NCBI RefSeq assembly: GCF_000508165.1
Contig: NZ_AYOZ01000012.1
Span: 186,001-250,000, forward strand
DNA: 64,000 nt
From: Marinomonas profundimaris
GTDB lineage: Bacteria; Pseudomonadota; Gammaproteobacteria; Pseudomonadales; Marinomonadaceae
Direction: 5' to 3'
Below are positions 1-8,622 of this stretch, one piece after another; position 1 is the stretch's first letter, and each line of letters opens with the position of its first letter. The notes below the pieces were generated by a model, which was not told the DNA's origin, did not search any database, and was given only the letters and a program-made list of their open reading frames with translations. Made by a program: the position numbers and the translations under genes.

Positions 1-438
1 CTGTTGGTCAATACCGTTGTTGGCTTTATCGGCCCAGAATACTTATACGATGGCAAAGAAATCACCCGCGCTGGTTTGGAAGATCACTTCTGCGGGAAGT
101 TGCTCGGTTTACCCATGGGATGCGACGTGTGTTACACCAACCATGCCGAAGCCGATCAAAATGATATGGATAATTTACTGACACTTTTAGGTGTCGCTGG
201 TTGTACATTCGTGATGGGCATTCCTGGTTCTGACGACATTATGTTGAACTACCAAACCACGTCTTTTCACGATGCGCTTTATGCTCGTCGCGTGCTGGGT
301 TTAAAACCCGCGCCTGAGTTCGATCTCTGGCTCGCCAAGATGGAAATTTTCAAAAACAACGAGCAATTCACACTCAACCACAAGCTGCCCGATGCATTTC
401 ATAAATCGCTCCATCGCATGATTGGAGATCACTCATGA
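1..438 (+). CDS. eutB: Ethanolamine ammonia-lyase large subunit (C-terminal part)
   Basis: Catalytic large subunit of the adenosylcobalamin-dependent lyase that splits ethanolamine into acetaldehyde and ammonia. Only the last 145 residues are in the window; the reading frame is open through base 1, so the gene begins upstream. The segment reads like the end of the EutB barrel, with the conserved stretches GLPMGCDVCYTNHAEADQND and VAGCTFVMGIPGSDDIMLNY. Its stop codon overlaps the start of eutC (ATGA), the usual translational coupling of the two subunits. The family assignment is secure; the upstream part cannot be judged. Confidence 0.95.
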   Translation: MLVNTVVGFIGPEYLYDGKEITRAGLEDHFCGKLLGLPMGCDVCYTNHAEADQNDMDNLLTLLGVAGCTFVMGIPGSDDIMLNYQTTSFHDALYARRVLGLKPAPEFDLWLAKMEIFKNNEQFTLNHKLPDAFHKSLHRMIGDHS

Positions 439-1343
439 GTCAGGACAACTATCCATCCGATAAGTCTTTCCCGACACATCCGCATGCGCCTCTTACCACT
501 GGAAAAGAAGAACCAATCTCTAAAAAGGAAGAGCCTGTGACGGAAAACGCTTGGAGCAAGCTCAACGCCTTCACCGATGCGCGCGTTGGCTTGGGTCGTT
601 CCGGTGTCAGTGTTCCCACTAAACATCTTTTGGCGTTTCAACTTGCTCATGCTCAAGCCATCGATGCCGTTCATACGCAACTCGATAGCGAAGCACTGTC
701 AAAAACACTCATGACACAAGATTGGGCCAAGGCTTGGACGAAAAACGCAGCGCCATTAATGCTGCACAGCCGCGCGACAGACCGAGCAACTTATTTACAG
801 CGCCCAGATTATGGACGCAGATTAGATGAAAGATCGGCCAACATACTAGACGAACACCAAGCGTCCACCTCACAACAATATGACCTCGTCATTGTGGTCG
901 TTGATGGGTTGTCTTCCTTGGCGATAGAACAAAATACTCTGCCTTTTTTAGAAGCACTTTCTGGTCATATCAACGGCTGGAACCTCGCGCCAATCTGTTT
1001 TGTAAAACAAGGCCGAGTGGCGATCGGTGACGATGTTTGTGAACGCTTAAACGCAAAATGCGTGTTGGTGTTAGTCGGTGAACGTCCGGGCTTAAGCTCG
1101 CCCGACAGCTTAGGTTTGTATCTGACTTGGGGCGGAAAAGTCGGCCTGACCGATGCCTACCGAAACTGCATTTCCAACGTTCGCCCAGCGGGCTTGGTGT
1201 ACCAAGAAGCCGCACGAAAAGCCTTTTATCTATTAAACGAAGCACGAACGCTGAAACTGTCTGGCGTAAAACTTAAAGACAGATCAGACGATGAATTAAT
1301 CATGGACACATCAAAGGAGTCGAAGAACTTCCTCATCTCTTAA
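435..1343 (+). CDS. eutC: Ethanolamine ammonia-lyase small subunit
   Basis: Small subunit (302 aa) that with EutB forms the cobalamin-binding active enzyme. Typical EutC features are seen: an N-terminal extension rich in charged residues (about 1-45), the ARVGLGRSG motif near residue 50, the DLVIVVVDGLSS segment near 150 and the RPGLSSPDSLGLYLTW motif near 220. Length fits the family. ATG at 435 overlaps the eutB stop by 4 bases. The permease gene follows after 83 bases, so an uptake-plus-cleavage unit for ethanolamine is likely. No microcompartment genes follow it in this window. Confidence 0.95.
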   Translation: MSQDNYPSDKSFPTHPHAPLTTGKEEPISKKEEPVTENAWSKLNAFTDARVGLGRSGVSVPTKHLLAFQLAHAQAIDAVHTQLDSEALSKTLMTQDWAKAWTKNAAPLMLHSRATDRATYLQRPDYGRRLDERSANILDEHQASTSQQYDLVIVVVDGLSSLAIEQNTLPFLEALSGHINGWNLAPICFVKQGRVAIGDDVCERLNAKCVLVLVGERPGLSSPDSLGLYLTWGGKVGLTDAYRNCISNVRPAGLVYQEAARKAFYLLNEARTLKLSGVKLKDRSDDELIMDTSKESKNFLIS

Positions 1344-1426
1344 GGAAAAGAAAAAAGACCAATGACTAAAAAATAACGGTTTGAAACTCAACTAATAGAG
1401 CACAACTGAAACAAAAGGAAACGAAA

Positions 1427-2833
1427 ATGTCTGATCAAATAAACAAGGAATATCTGGCGAAACGCCAGCTAAAAAGAGGCTCCGCTGGCTGGATTTTGCT
1501 AGCGGGTTTAGGCGTGTCTTACGTTATCTCTGGTGACTTTGCAGGCTGGAACTTCGGTATTGCGGAAGCGGGCTGGGGCGGTTTCGCCATTGCGGCGGGA
1601 TTGATGGCGGTGATGTATTTCACCCTTGTGTTGGCGTTGGCAGAAATGTCGGCAGCGATTCCTGCAGCGGGTGGCGGTTACAGCTTTGCTCGCCAAGCCA
1701 TGGGCCCAACAGGCGGTTATTTAACCGGTTTGGCGGTATTAATTGAATACGCATTGGCGCCGGCCGCCATTGTTATTTTCATCGGTTCTGCGGTAGAAGC
1801 CCTATTGGGTTTTAACGGCCCTTGGGTCTACGCCGCGTTTTATCTTGTCTTTATCGGCATTCACTTAGCCGGTGCGGGCGAAGCACTAAAAGTCATGATG
1901 GTGATCAGTGGTTTGGCGGTCATCGCAATTCTTGCGACGGCGGTTGCTTTGATTGGTGATTTCGACACAAGCCGCTTATTCGATGTTGCGGTTACCGATG
2001 CTGCGGGCGCGTCTGAATTTATGCCAATGGGTTGGTATGGCGTTTGGGCGGCGTTGCCATTTGGCATGTGGTTGTTCCTTGCGGTTGAAGGCGTGCCATT
2101 GGCAGCGGAAGAAGCGAAAGATCCAGCGAAAGACGTGCCTAAAGGCATTATCGGCGCGATGATCTTCTTGTTGTTTACCGCTCTATTAGTTGTGTTTTTA
2201 TTGGCCGGTGCAGCCGGTGCCGACGCCATGGGTAAAAGCGCGGTGCCATTGGTGGATGCGTTAAACTTTGCTGGACATGAGTCCTTAGGCACAGCCGTCA
2301 ACGTATTGGGCCTTGCTGGATTGATCGCGTCTTTCTTCTCTATCATCTACGGTTACAGCCGTTTGGTTTTCGCCTTGTCTCGCGCGGGTTATCTTCCACA
2401 AAGCTTGTCTGTTACGGACAAACGCAAAGTGCCTTCTCGCGCCTTGATCGTTCCGGGTGTATTGGGCTTTCTTGCGTCTTTGACTGGCGAAGGCGACTTA
2501 ATGTTGGCCATGGCCGTGGTTGGTGCAACTGTGTCTTATGCTTTGATGGCGCTGAGCCACATATTGCTTCGTATCAACCAACCAGACATGGAACGCCCTT
2601 ATAAAACACCGGGCGGTATCGTGACATCATCCATCGCCTTTGCGTTGTCACTCTTGGCTCTGACTGGCGTGTACGCTTACGATCCTCGCGCGTTTTTCTA
2701 CACGCTTGTATTGTTCGCCATCGGCGCCGCTTACTACTTCTTGTACAGCAAAAACCGCCTTGTGGCGAAAACACCAGAAGAAGAGTTCGACATGCTGGCA
2801 GCAGCAGAAGCAGACCTTGCTACCTCAGCGTAA
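1427..2833 (+). CDS. eat: Ethanolamine permease (APC family)
   Basis: A 468-residue inner-membrane transporter of the amino acid-polyamine-organocation superfamily with about 12 hydrophobic segments. The N-terminus (RGSAGWILLAGLGVSYVISG) and the segment around residue 220 (EGVPLAAEEAKDPAKDVPKG) are characteristic of Eat-type ethanolamine permeases. The start is supported by AAGGAAACGAAA before ATG 1427. Its position directly after eutBC supports ethanolamine as substrate; other small amines remain possible. A strong hairpin terminator follows at once. Confidence 0.88.
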   Translation: MSDQINKEYLAKRQLKRGSAGWILLAGLGVSYVISGDFAGWNFGIAEAGWGGFAIAAGLMAVMYFTLVLALAEMSAAIPAAGGGYSFARQAMGPTGGYLTGLAVLIEYALAPAAIVIFIGSAVEALLGFNGPWVYAAFYLVFIGIHLAGAGEALKVMMVISGLAVIAILATAVALIGDFDTSRLFDVAVTDAAGASEFMPMGWYGVWAALPFGMWLFLAVEGVPLAAEEAKDPAKDVPKGIIGAMIFLLFTALLVVFLLAGAAGADAMGKSAVPLVDALNFAGHESLGTAVNVLGLAGLIASFFSIIYGYSRLVFALSRAGYLPQSLSVTDKRKVPSRALIVPGVLGFLASLTGEGDLMLAMAVVGATVSYALMALSHILLRINQPDMERPYKTPGGIVTSSIAFALSLLALTGVYAYDPRAFFYTLVLFAIGAAYYFLYSKNRLVAKTPEEEFDMLAAAEADLATSA

Positions 2834-2860
2834 TTCAGCTCGATAATTCCAGTAACAACA

Positions 2861-2894
2861 AAAAGCCCCGCATTGAAACAATGCGGGGCTTTTT
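2861..2894. terminator. Bidirectional intrinsic terminator
   Basis: A perfect 14 bp inverted repeat (AAAAGCCCCGCATT pairing with AATGCGGGGCTTTT) around a 5-base loop, with a T run on the plus side and an A run on the other. It lies between the convergent permease and NCS1 transporter genes and can serve both. Confidence 0.9.
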
Positions 2895-2916
2895 TACGCG
2901 TTAATTTAAGCGGACG

Positions 2917-4353
2917 TTACGATTTAGCAAGGTCCATGTTGTGCATTGCTAGGCGCTCTGGCTCCATCATATAACGATAAGACAAAGCGGCCACAATACC
3001 ACCAATGAAAATCGCGTAATTTGCTAATGCATGAAATACAAAGGTCGCCAAAATGGCAACAAAGCCAGCAATCAACAGCGCATACACACTCTTCTTATTG
3101 ACGCCGTTGTCATACCAATAACAACCTTTTGGGGATTCCGTGTATAGGGCATCCACGTCGATATGGCCTTTCTTAATAAAGAAGTAGTCGACAATAATAA
3201 TGCCGTACAAAGGCCCAATCATCGCGCCCAGCACATCTACCGTGTAATGAATCACTTCTGGGTTATTAAACAAATTCCAAGGTGTTAATAAAACAGAGCC
3301 AAACGCCGCGATAAAACCACCGGCTTTAAAACTGATTTTCTGTGGTGACACATTAGAGAAATCAAACGCTGGCGCCACAAAGTTCGCCACAATATTGATG
3401 CCAACCGTCGCGAAAATGAAGGTAAGCGCACCCAATACTGTAATAAAGCCAGAATCCAAACGCTTCACCGTTTCGACTGGGTCGGTAATCATCTCGCCAA
3501 AGACAGGAATAGAAGCAGAGACAATCACCACACTAAAAAATGAGAACACCACAAAGTTAAGCGGCAAACCCAACAGATTACCTAACTTTAATTTTTTATA
3601 ACTGCCGCAGTAGCGCGAAAAATCGCTGAAGTTCAGAGTCGGCCCAGCAAAGTAGCCAGCGACCAAAGCAATCGCAATGAACATTTGGGCAATAGTGTCC
3701 ATTCCCATCAAATTATCAGTACTCAGATTGAAGCTAATATTTTCCCAACCCGCCAAATTAATCATGTAAATACACAATGCAAACATCGACACATAAATTG
3801 CAGGGCCAGACCAGTCGATCACTTTACGAATCATGTCCATGCCAAACATAAACACGATACCTTGCAGAATCCACATGGCGGAAAAGCCCACCCAACCGAG
3901 ATAAGATAAGCCAATGAATGAGCTGTCCGCCAACGATGCCATTTCAGGAACGAAATACAAAATTAGGATAATAAAGGAGCTAGACGCCAGAAAGGTCTGA
4001 ATCCCATACCAAACAACGGCAATCAACCCACGAATGATCGCTGGAATATTGGCCCCAAACACACCAAAAGACATACGCGCCACCACAGGAAAAGGAACGC
4101 CCGCTTTTTGTCCGGGTTTGCCCATTAAATTGGCAAACACCAGCACAATGGAAATTCCCAGTAACAAACTAATAAACACCTGAATACCATTCAAACCCAG
4201 CGCAAACAAACTGGCAGCAAACACATAACCACCGACGCTATGCACGTCTGACATCCAAAACGCAAAGATGCTATACCAACCCCATTTCTGGTCTTTCTCC
4301 GGCAGGAGATCGCTGTTTGCCAACTTAAGGCTTTGCTCTAATTCTTGCTTCAT
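2917..4353 (-). CDS. NCS1-family nucleobase/allantoin/hydantoin permease
   Basis: Inner-membrane symporter (478 aa) of the nucleobase:cation symporter 1 family, which carries cytosine, uracil, allantoin, hydantoins and related compounds. About 12 membrane segments; the N-terminal WGWYSIFAFWMSDVHSVGGY and the KPGQKAGVPFPVVARMSFGV segment are classic NCS1 signatures. The frame stays open upstream to 4530, but the best start is ATG 4353 (MKQELEQSL), preceded by AAGGAATGCGGTC; a longer start would swallow the operator region. Divergent from the GntR regulator and next to racemase and allantoinase genes, so allantoin is the favoured substrate by inference. Confidence 0.85.
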   Translation of the reverse strand: MKQELEQSLKLANSDLLPEKDQKWGWYSIFAFWMSDVHSVGGYVFAASLFALGLNGIQVFISLLLGISIVLVFANLMGKPGQKAGVPFPVVARMSFGVFGANIPAIIRGLIAVVWYGIQTFLASSSFIILILYFVPEMASLADSSFIGLSYLGWVGFSAMWILQGIVFMFGMDMIRKVIDWSGPAIYVSMFALCIYMINLAGWENISFNLSTDNLMGMDTIAQMFIAIALVAGYFAGPTLNFSDFSRYCGSYKKLKLGNLLGLPLNFVVFSFFSVVIVSASIPVFGEMITDPVETVKRLDSGFITVLGALTFIFATVGINIVANFVAPAFDFSNVSPQKISFKAGGFIAAFGSVLLTPWNLFNNPEVIHYTVDVLGAMIGPLYGIIIVDYFFIKKGHIDVDALYTESPKGCYWYDNGVNKKSVYALLIAGFVAILATFVFHALANYAIFIGGIVAALSYRYMMEPERLAMHNMDLAKS

Positions 4354-4371
4354 GACCGCATTCCTTTTTTG

Positions 4372-4383
4372 ATTGTATACAAT
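4372..4383. promoter_or_regulatory. GntR-type operator palindrome 1
   Basis: Perfect 12 bp palindrome ATTGTATACAAT immediately upstream of the NCS1 permease start. It resembles the TTGTATACAA-like sites bound by FCD-type GntR regulators. A related half-site (GAATACAATT) lies a few bases away. Confidence 0.6.
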
Positions 4384-4506
4384 AAAGAATACAATTTGTG
4401 TGCCAAAAAACATTTGCATAAAATATATGGTTTTATTCTCGTGAATCGTCAAAAAATCCATTTTATTCGCACCAAACCAAAACAATAAATCAAATAGAAC
4501 ACCATA

Positions 4507-4518
4507 ATTGTGCACAAT
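4507..4518. promoter_or_regulatory. GntR-type operator palindrome 2
   Basis: Perfect 12 bp palindrome ATTGTGCACAAT in the middle of the divergent intergenic region between permease and regulator. It has the same outer bases as the 4372 site with a different centre. Confidence 0.5.
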
Positions 4519-4592
4519 AGTGAATATCATCGTTTAAGATGTACGAAGTAATTTGTCGTGCTATATTGTCTAAAAACTATCTAATAAAATAT

Positions 4593-4604
4593 ATCGTATA
4601 CAAT
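4593..4604. promoter_or_regulatory. GntR-type operator palindrome 3
   Basis: ATCGTATACAAT, one base off the perfect palindrome at 4372, 15 bases before the regulator start codon. Its position suggests autoregulation. Confidence 0.55.
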
Positions 4605-4619
4605 TTCTTGAGAAACTTT

Positions 4620-5285
4620 ATGTCTAATGACGAACACATATATCGACAAATACTCAAAGCCATTGTCGAGCATCAATTACCACCAGGAGCGCGTTTACCA
4701 GAAGACCGTTTGTCAGAAGCGTTCGGCGTAAGTCGGACTGGCATCCGCAAAGTATTGCAACGACTTGCCCTAGAACATTTTGTGGTGATCGAAAAAAATA
4801 AAGGCGCACAGGTCAACAGACCAAGCGAAGCAGAAGCATCAGAAGTACTGGACAGCCGTATTCTTATAGAGCCTCAACTGATTCCTGCGTTATTGGCGCA
4901 TTGGGACGCGGCACAATCCAAACGCTTTAGAGCCATGGCGCAAGAAGAAAAACAAGCTGAAGCCGCCAATATGCTGGCCGACTCGATTCAGTTAACCGCC
5001 CGTTTCCATTATGAATTGGCCACATTATCAGGTAACAAAGTACTCGCCAGTTTTATCGAACAGCTTTGCTACCGATCTTCATTAATTCTCGCGGCATATG
5101 GCACACACGGCAGTGTCGGTTGTGAATGCGGTGACCACGCTCAATTGCTCGATCTGCTAGATCAAAAAAACGCTAGCAAAGCACAAAACTGGATGAGCCA
5201 TCATTTAAAACACATCAAATCGTCACTCATTCTTGAAAGCAAACCTGAAGAAAATATCGATTTTCAACGACTTTTTGGCCGTTAG
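4620..5285 (+). CDS. GntR-family regulator, FCD type
   Basis: Cytoplasmic transcription regulator of 221 residues. An N-terminal winged helix (about residues 5-70, with LPPGARLPEDRLSEAFGVSR then TGIRKVLQRLALE) is followed by an all-helical FCD effector domain. The start is placed at ATG 4620 because the protein then begins with the normal GntR helix; the longer open frame runs through the operators. Divergent from the NCS1 permease and 7 bases ahead of the racemase, so it probably controls both in response to an allantoin-pathway intermediate. The effector is inferred only. Confidence 0.88.
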   Translation: MSNDEHIYRQILKAIVEHQLPPGARLPEDRLSEAFGVSRTGIRKVLQRLALEHFVVIEKNKGAQVNRPSEAEASEVLDSRILIEPQLIPALLAHWDAAQSKRFRAMAQEEKQAEAANMLADSIQLTARFHYELATLSGNKVLASFIEQLCYRSSLILAAYGTHGSVGCECGDHAQLLDLLDQKNASKAQNWMSHHLKHIKSSLILESKPEENIDFQRLFGR

Positions 5286-5292
5286 GAGCACC

Positions 5293-6024
5293 ATGCGAAT
5301 TCAGCTCATTAACCCAAACACAAGCACTGAAATGACTCATGCCATGGCGCTAAGTGCGCAGTCTGCAGCATTAGAAACAACTCAAATTATTGCTTGTACG
5401 CCTGAGCACGGCCCTAAAAGCATCGAATGTGCTTTTGATGAAGTTATTGCCAGCGCCGCTCTTCTTGATCTCATCGAACAAGGCAAGCTACAAGGCGTTG
5501 ATGCCCACATAATTGCTTGCTTTGGCGACCCTGCTTTAGACGCTGCCCGTGAATTAGCAGATGCACCAGTCATCGGCATTGCAGAAGCGGGATTTCAAAC
5601 GGCGAGCCTTATTGCCCATCGTTTTGGTGTTGTCACCACATTATCAAGAACACTCCCAGCAAGTGAGCACCTACTTCAAAAGTATGGCCACCAGCATAAG
5701 TGCAGCGGTCTGAGAGCCACCGATATTCCCGTACTGGCTTTGGAAAACATTGAACCTGACGCGTATCAATTACTCAAAACAGAATGCCTCGCGGCGATAG
5801 AGCAAGACGGCGCAGAAGCGATTGTCTTGGGTTGTGCTGGCATGTCAGCATTGGTTGAAAAACTGGCCGAAGAGCTGCCCGTTCCTATCATTGATGGCGT
5901 TGTCGCCGCCGTAAAATTGGCAGAGTCATTGCATCAACTTGGGTTACAGACTTCTAAAATAGGTCAATATGGACAGCGCATTAGCAAACCATTTATTGGC
6001 CGTTACGCTCACTGGAGCAAGTAA
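5293..6024 (+). CDS. hpxA: Asp/Glu/hydantoin racemase family (allantoin racemase-like)
   Basis: A 243-residue member of the Asp/Glu/hydantoin racemase superfamily, which uses two cysteines as acid-base pair. Both are visible: IIACFGDPALDAAR near residue 77 and AIVLGCAGM near 185. The N-terminus INPNTSTEMT is the typical substrate-loop start of hydantoin/allantoin racemases. ATG 5293 has TAGGAGCACC upstream. It is followed by an allantoinase of the PuuE type, so interconversion of allantoin enantiomers (HpxA role) is the favoured function; hydantoin racemase is the alternative. Confidence 0.8.
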   Translation: MRIQLINPNTSTEMTHAMALSAQSAALETTQIIACTPEHGPKSIECAFDEVIASAALLDLIEQGKLQGVDAHIIACFGDPALDAARELADAPVIGIAEAGFQTASLIAHRFGVVTTLSRTLPASEHLLQKYGHQHKCSGLRATDIPVLALENIEPDAYQLLKTECLAAIEQDGAEAIVLGCAGMSALVEKLAEELPVPIIDGVVAAVKLAESLHQLGLQTSKIGQYGQRISKPFIGRYAHWSK

Positions 6025-6063
6025 CCTTTCAACTTGCCATCCATAAAACATGGAACCGATACA

Positions 6064-6987
6064 ATGAAACATTATTTAGAACGTGATTTCGCCGGTTATG
6101 GCCGCCAAGGTATGCCAAATGTTAATTGGCCAAACAACGCTCGTGTCGCGCTGCAGTTTGTTTTGAATTTTGAAGAAGGCGGTGAAAACTGTGTCGCTCA
6201 TGGCGACGAACACGCCGAAACGTTTTTGTCTGAAATCTTTGGCGCTCAGCCATTTAAAGATCGCCACATGAGTATGGAATCACTTTACGAGTACGGCTCT
6301 CGTTCAGGCGTTTGGCGCATACTTAATGAATTTGAACGTCGAGGTCTCCCACTCACCGTGTTCGCCATTGCGACAGCATTAGAACGTAATCCTGACGTGG
6401 CAAAAGCTTTTGTAGAAGGCAAACACGAGATTGTGTGTCATGGCTTAAAATGGATTCACTACCAAGACATGCCGATAGAGCAAGAGCGCGAACACATGAC
6501 TAAAGCGCTCGCTCTTATCGAAAAAGTCACCGGTGTTAAACCCGTAGGCTGGTACACAGGACGCGACTCGCCCAATACTCGCGCCTTGGTCGCGGAGCAA
6601 CCGCAGCTGAAATACGACTCCGACAACTACGGCGACGACCTACCTTATTGGGTAAAAGTCGATGCTCAGAATGGTGAAAGCAAACCGCACCTTATCGTGC
6701 CTTACACTCTCGACTGCAACGATATGAAGTTTTCCTCGCCTTATGGCTTTAACCACGGTGAAGAATTCTTCCAATACTTGAAAGACAACTTTGATTGCTT
6801 GTACGAAGAAGGCGCCACGGCACCGAAAATGATGTCCATCGGCATGCATTGCCGAACATTAGGCAAACCCAGCCGCTTTATGGCACTGAAGAAATTCTTA
6901 GATTACGTGCAATCCCACGACAACGTCTGGATCGCCCGCCGAGAAGAGATCGCCGATCATTGGATAGAAAACCATCCGCCTGCTTAA
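6064..6987 (+). CDS. puuE: PuuE-type allantoinase (polysaccharide deacetylase fold)
   Basis: Metal-independent or weakly metal-dependent allantoinase (307 aa) that hydrolyses allantoin to allantoate. It belongs to the NodB/polysaccharide deacetylase fold, not to the amidohydrolase-type AllB. Diagnostic stretches are RDFAGYGRQGMPNVNWPN near the start, EFERRGLPLTVFAIATALE near 85 and HGLKWIHYQDMP near 135. Length matches characterised PuuE (about 308 aa). ATG 6064 is chosen over 6034 since the latter lacks a ribosome site. Last gene of the racemase operon, followed by a terminator. Confidence 0.88.
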   Translation: MKHYLERDFAGYGRQGMPNVNWPNNARVALQFVLNFEEGGENCVAHGDEHAETFLSEIFGAQPFKDRHMSMESLYEYGSRSGVWRILNEFERRGLPLTVFAIATALERNPDVAKAFVEGKHEIVCHGLKWIHYQDMPIEQEREHMTKALALIEKVTGVKPVGWYTGRDSPNTRALVAEQPQLKYDSDNYGDDLPYWVKVDAQNGESKPHLIVPYTLDCNDMKFSSPYGFNHGEEFFQYLKDNFDCLYEEGATAPKMMSIGMHCRTLGKPSRFMALKKFLDYVQSHDNVWIARREEIADHWIENHPPA

Positions 6988-6992
6988 CCACA

Positions 6993-7032
6993 AAAAATGG
7001 CGATTGGCCTTTTCAGGACAATCGCCATTTTT
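6993..7032 (+). terminator. Intrinsic terminator after puuE
   Basis: Stem AAAAATGGCGATTG pairing with CAATCGCCATTTTT around a loop of about 12 bases, directly after the puuE stop. Confidence 0.88.
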
Positions 7033-7045
7033 CACTAAGAGTTCG

Positions 7046-7165
7046 TTAAAAAGCTATGTCATCTGACACGGTAACAAAGATCGAGTGTCTGACTTCATTG
7101 AATAAGGCCTTAACCTCATCACACTTATCTAAAACACTTAAGTCTTCAAGAAAATTCCTATTAGT
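7046..7165 (-). pseudogene. Decayed 3' end of a second cupin gene
   Basis: About 40 codons on the minus strand, ending at a stop at 7046, match the C-terminus of the intact cupin encoded at 8623-8988. The remnant ends KALFNEVRHSIFVTVSDD-IAF where the intact protein ends KALFNEIRHSIFVTLPDG-VVF, and an LED motif is also shared. No start codon or cupin core is found before the Fic gene, so this is a truncated copy. Its orientation is the same as the intact gene, so the two form a direct repeat flanking the Fic gene. Confidence 0.7.
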
Positions 7166-7250
7166 CAAATCAGACTTAGAAAAAATTGACATTTAGATGA
7201 TGAATGCCATTATTAGTACAATATAACGCAATTTTTTGGATCTTGAGTTT

Positions 7251-8588
7251 ATGTCAAAAAACAGTGTAGAAAAAGCACCAGAGTTTGATTTAGATAAAAT
7301 CGACTTTAATACTTTATCGCCTTTCATCATTGCTCATAAAGCGACCGACGATAAAGGCAGATACTTACACTGGGACCAACTAAAATGGCGAGTTCCAAGA
7401 GCTGATGCAGAAAATATCTGGCTAGCAGTGAAATTTCACAGATCAATGCAAGCAAAAGAAATCAACATATCTGATGAAAAAAACGCTCATTTTTCGTATT
7501 TCATAGCACCCTCAATGGAAGCTAAACTTCATCAAGTTATAAAGATTGCAGGTGGAAGTGTAGGAACCATCGCTGACAACCCAGTATCTAAAAATATTCA
7601 GCAAAAATTTCTCGTTTCTTCATTAATGATGGAGGAAGCCATCACAAGTGCTCAGCTTGAAGGTGCTTCTACGACCAGAGAAGTGGCGAAAAAAATGCTA
7701 GAAGAGGAGAGAGAACCTATAAACGAAGATGAAAGAATGATCCTCAACAACTTCTTTTTACTTCGACATGCCGAAAGAAAATCAAAGAATGAACTTACCG
7801 TCGATATGATCTTAGATTTTCACAAAATAGCCACAAACCTAACTACAGAAAATAATGTTGTTCCTGGTGAGTTTAGACAAGATGACGATATCTATGTTGA
7901 AGGCACTCAAGGGGAAATAGTCCACCAACCGCCGTGCTATAAGCATATCCATACTAGGCTACAAAAGCTCTGTGACTTCGCTAACACAGATCATTCAGGC
8001 TCCGATGGAGGACAATTTATTGCTCCTGTCATTAAAGCAATCATTCTTCATTTTATGATCGGTTATGAACACCCATTTAGAGATGGAAATGGTAGAACAG
8101 CACGGGCATTATTTTATTGGTTTATGCTTAAAAATGAATACGAACTATTCCGGTACGTGTCTATTAGTAAATTATTAAAAAATGATCCCAAAGGATACGG
8201 ATTATCATATCTGTATACCGAAAAAGATCAGAATGATCTGACCTATTTTATTGATTTTCAATTAGACATTATTTTGTCTGCTTTTGATGAACTCCAACAG
8301 TATTTACAACATAAGACTGAAGAGTTTCATCAAGTACTTCAACTACTCGAAAATTCTAAATACAATAATTCATTGAATTTTGTACAAAAAGATATCATCA
8401 AAAAAGGAAATAAAGAGCCCGGCCGAATATTTACCGCAAAAGAAATAGCTAGCTCATATGGTGTATCTGAGAATACAGCACGAACACACTTAACTAAGTT
8501 AGTAGATCTAAAGCTTTTATTAGAAACCAAGGATGGACGAACAAAATTATATGTCGCCCCTTCCGATCTTATGAAGAGATTGAAATAA
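7251..8588 (+). CDS. Fic-domain protein (class II, self-inhibited), probable AMP transferase
   Basis: Protein of 445 residues with a complete Fic core motif, HPFRDGNGRTAR, near residue 273, the hallmark of enzymes that transfer AMP or another nucleotide moiety to protein hydroxyls. An inhibitory helix motif S-x-x-x-E-G (SAQLEG) sits near residue 133, N-terminal to the core, which marks class II self-inhibited Fic proteins. The C-terminus (about 390-440, TAKEIASSYGVSENTARTHL) is a winged helix, suggesting DNA binding or autoregulation. Base use is clearly more AT-rich than the neighbours, suggesting transfer. ATG 7251 is chosen; a TTG 5 codons upstream is possible. No partner antitoxin gene is seen. 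Confidence 0.88.
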   Translation: MSKNSVEKAPEFDLDKIDFNTLSPFIIAHKATDDKGRYLHWDQLKWRVPRADAENIWLAVKFHRSMQAKEINISDEKNAHFSYFIAPSMEAKLHQVIKIAGGSVGTIADNPVSKNIQQKFLVSSLMMEEAITSAQLEGASTTREVAKKMLEEEREPINEDERMILNNFFLLRHAERKSKNELTVDMILDFHKIATNLTTENNVVPGEFRQDDDIYVEGTQGEIVHQPPCYKHIHTRLQKLCDFANTDHSGSDGGQFIAPVIKAIILHFMIGYEHPFRDGNGRTARALFYWFMLKNEYELFRYVSISKLLKNDPKGYGLSYLYTEKDQNDLTYFIDFQLDIILSAFDELQQYLQHKTEEFHQVLQLLENSKYNNSLNFVQKDIIKKGNKEPGRIFTAKEIASSYGVSENTARTHLTKLVDLKLLLETKDGRTKLYVAPSDLMKRLK

Positions 8589-8618
8589 GAGAAGGCCTAG
8601 TATAGGCCTTCTCTTATT
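8585..8618. terminator. Perfect inverted repeat terminator
   Basis: Perfect stem of about 15 bp (AATAAGAGAAGGCCT and its complement) with a 3-base loop between the convergent Fic and cupin genes. It overlaps the Fic stop codon and can end transcription from both sides. Confidence 0.75.
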
Positions 8619-8622
8619 CAGA

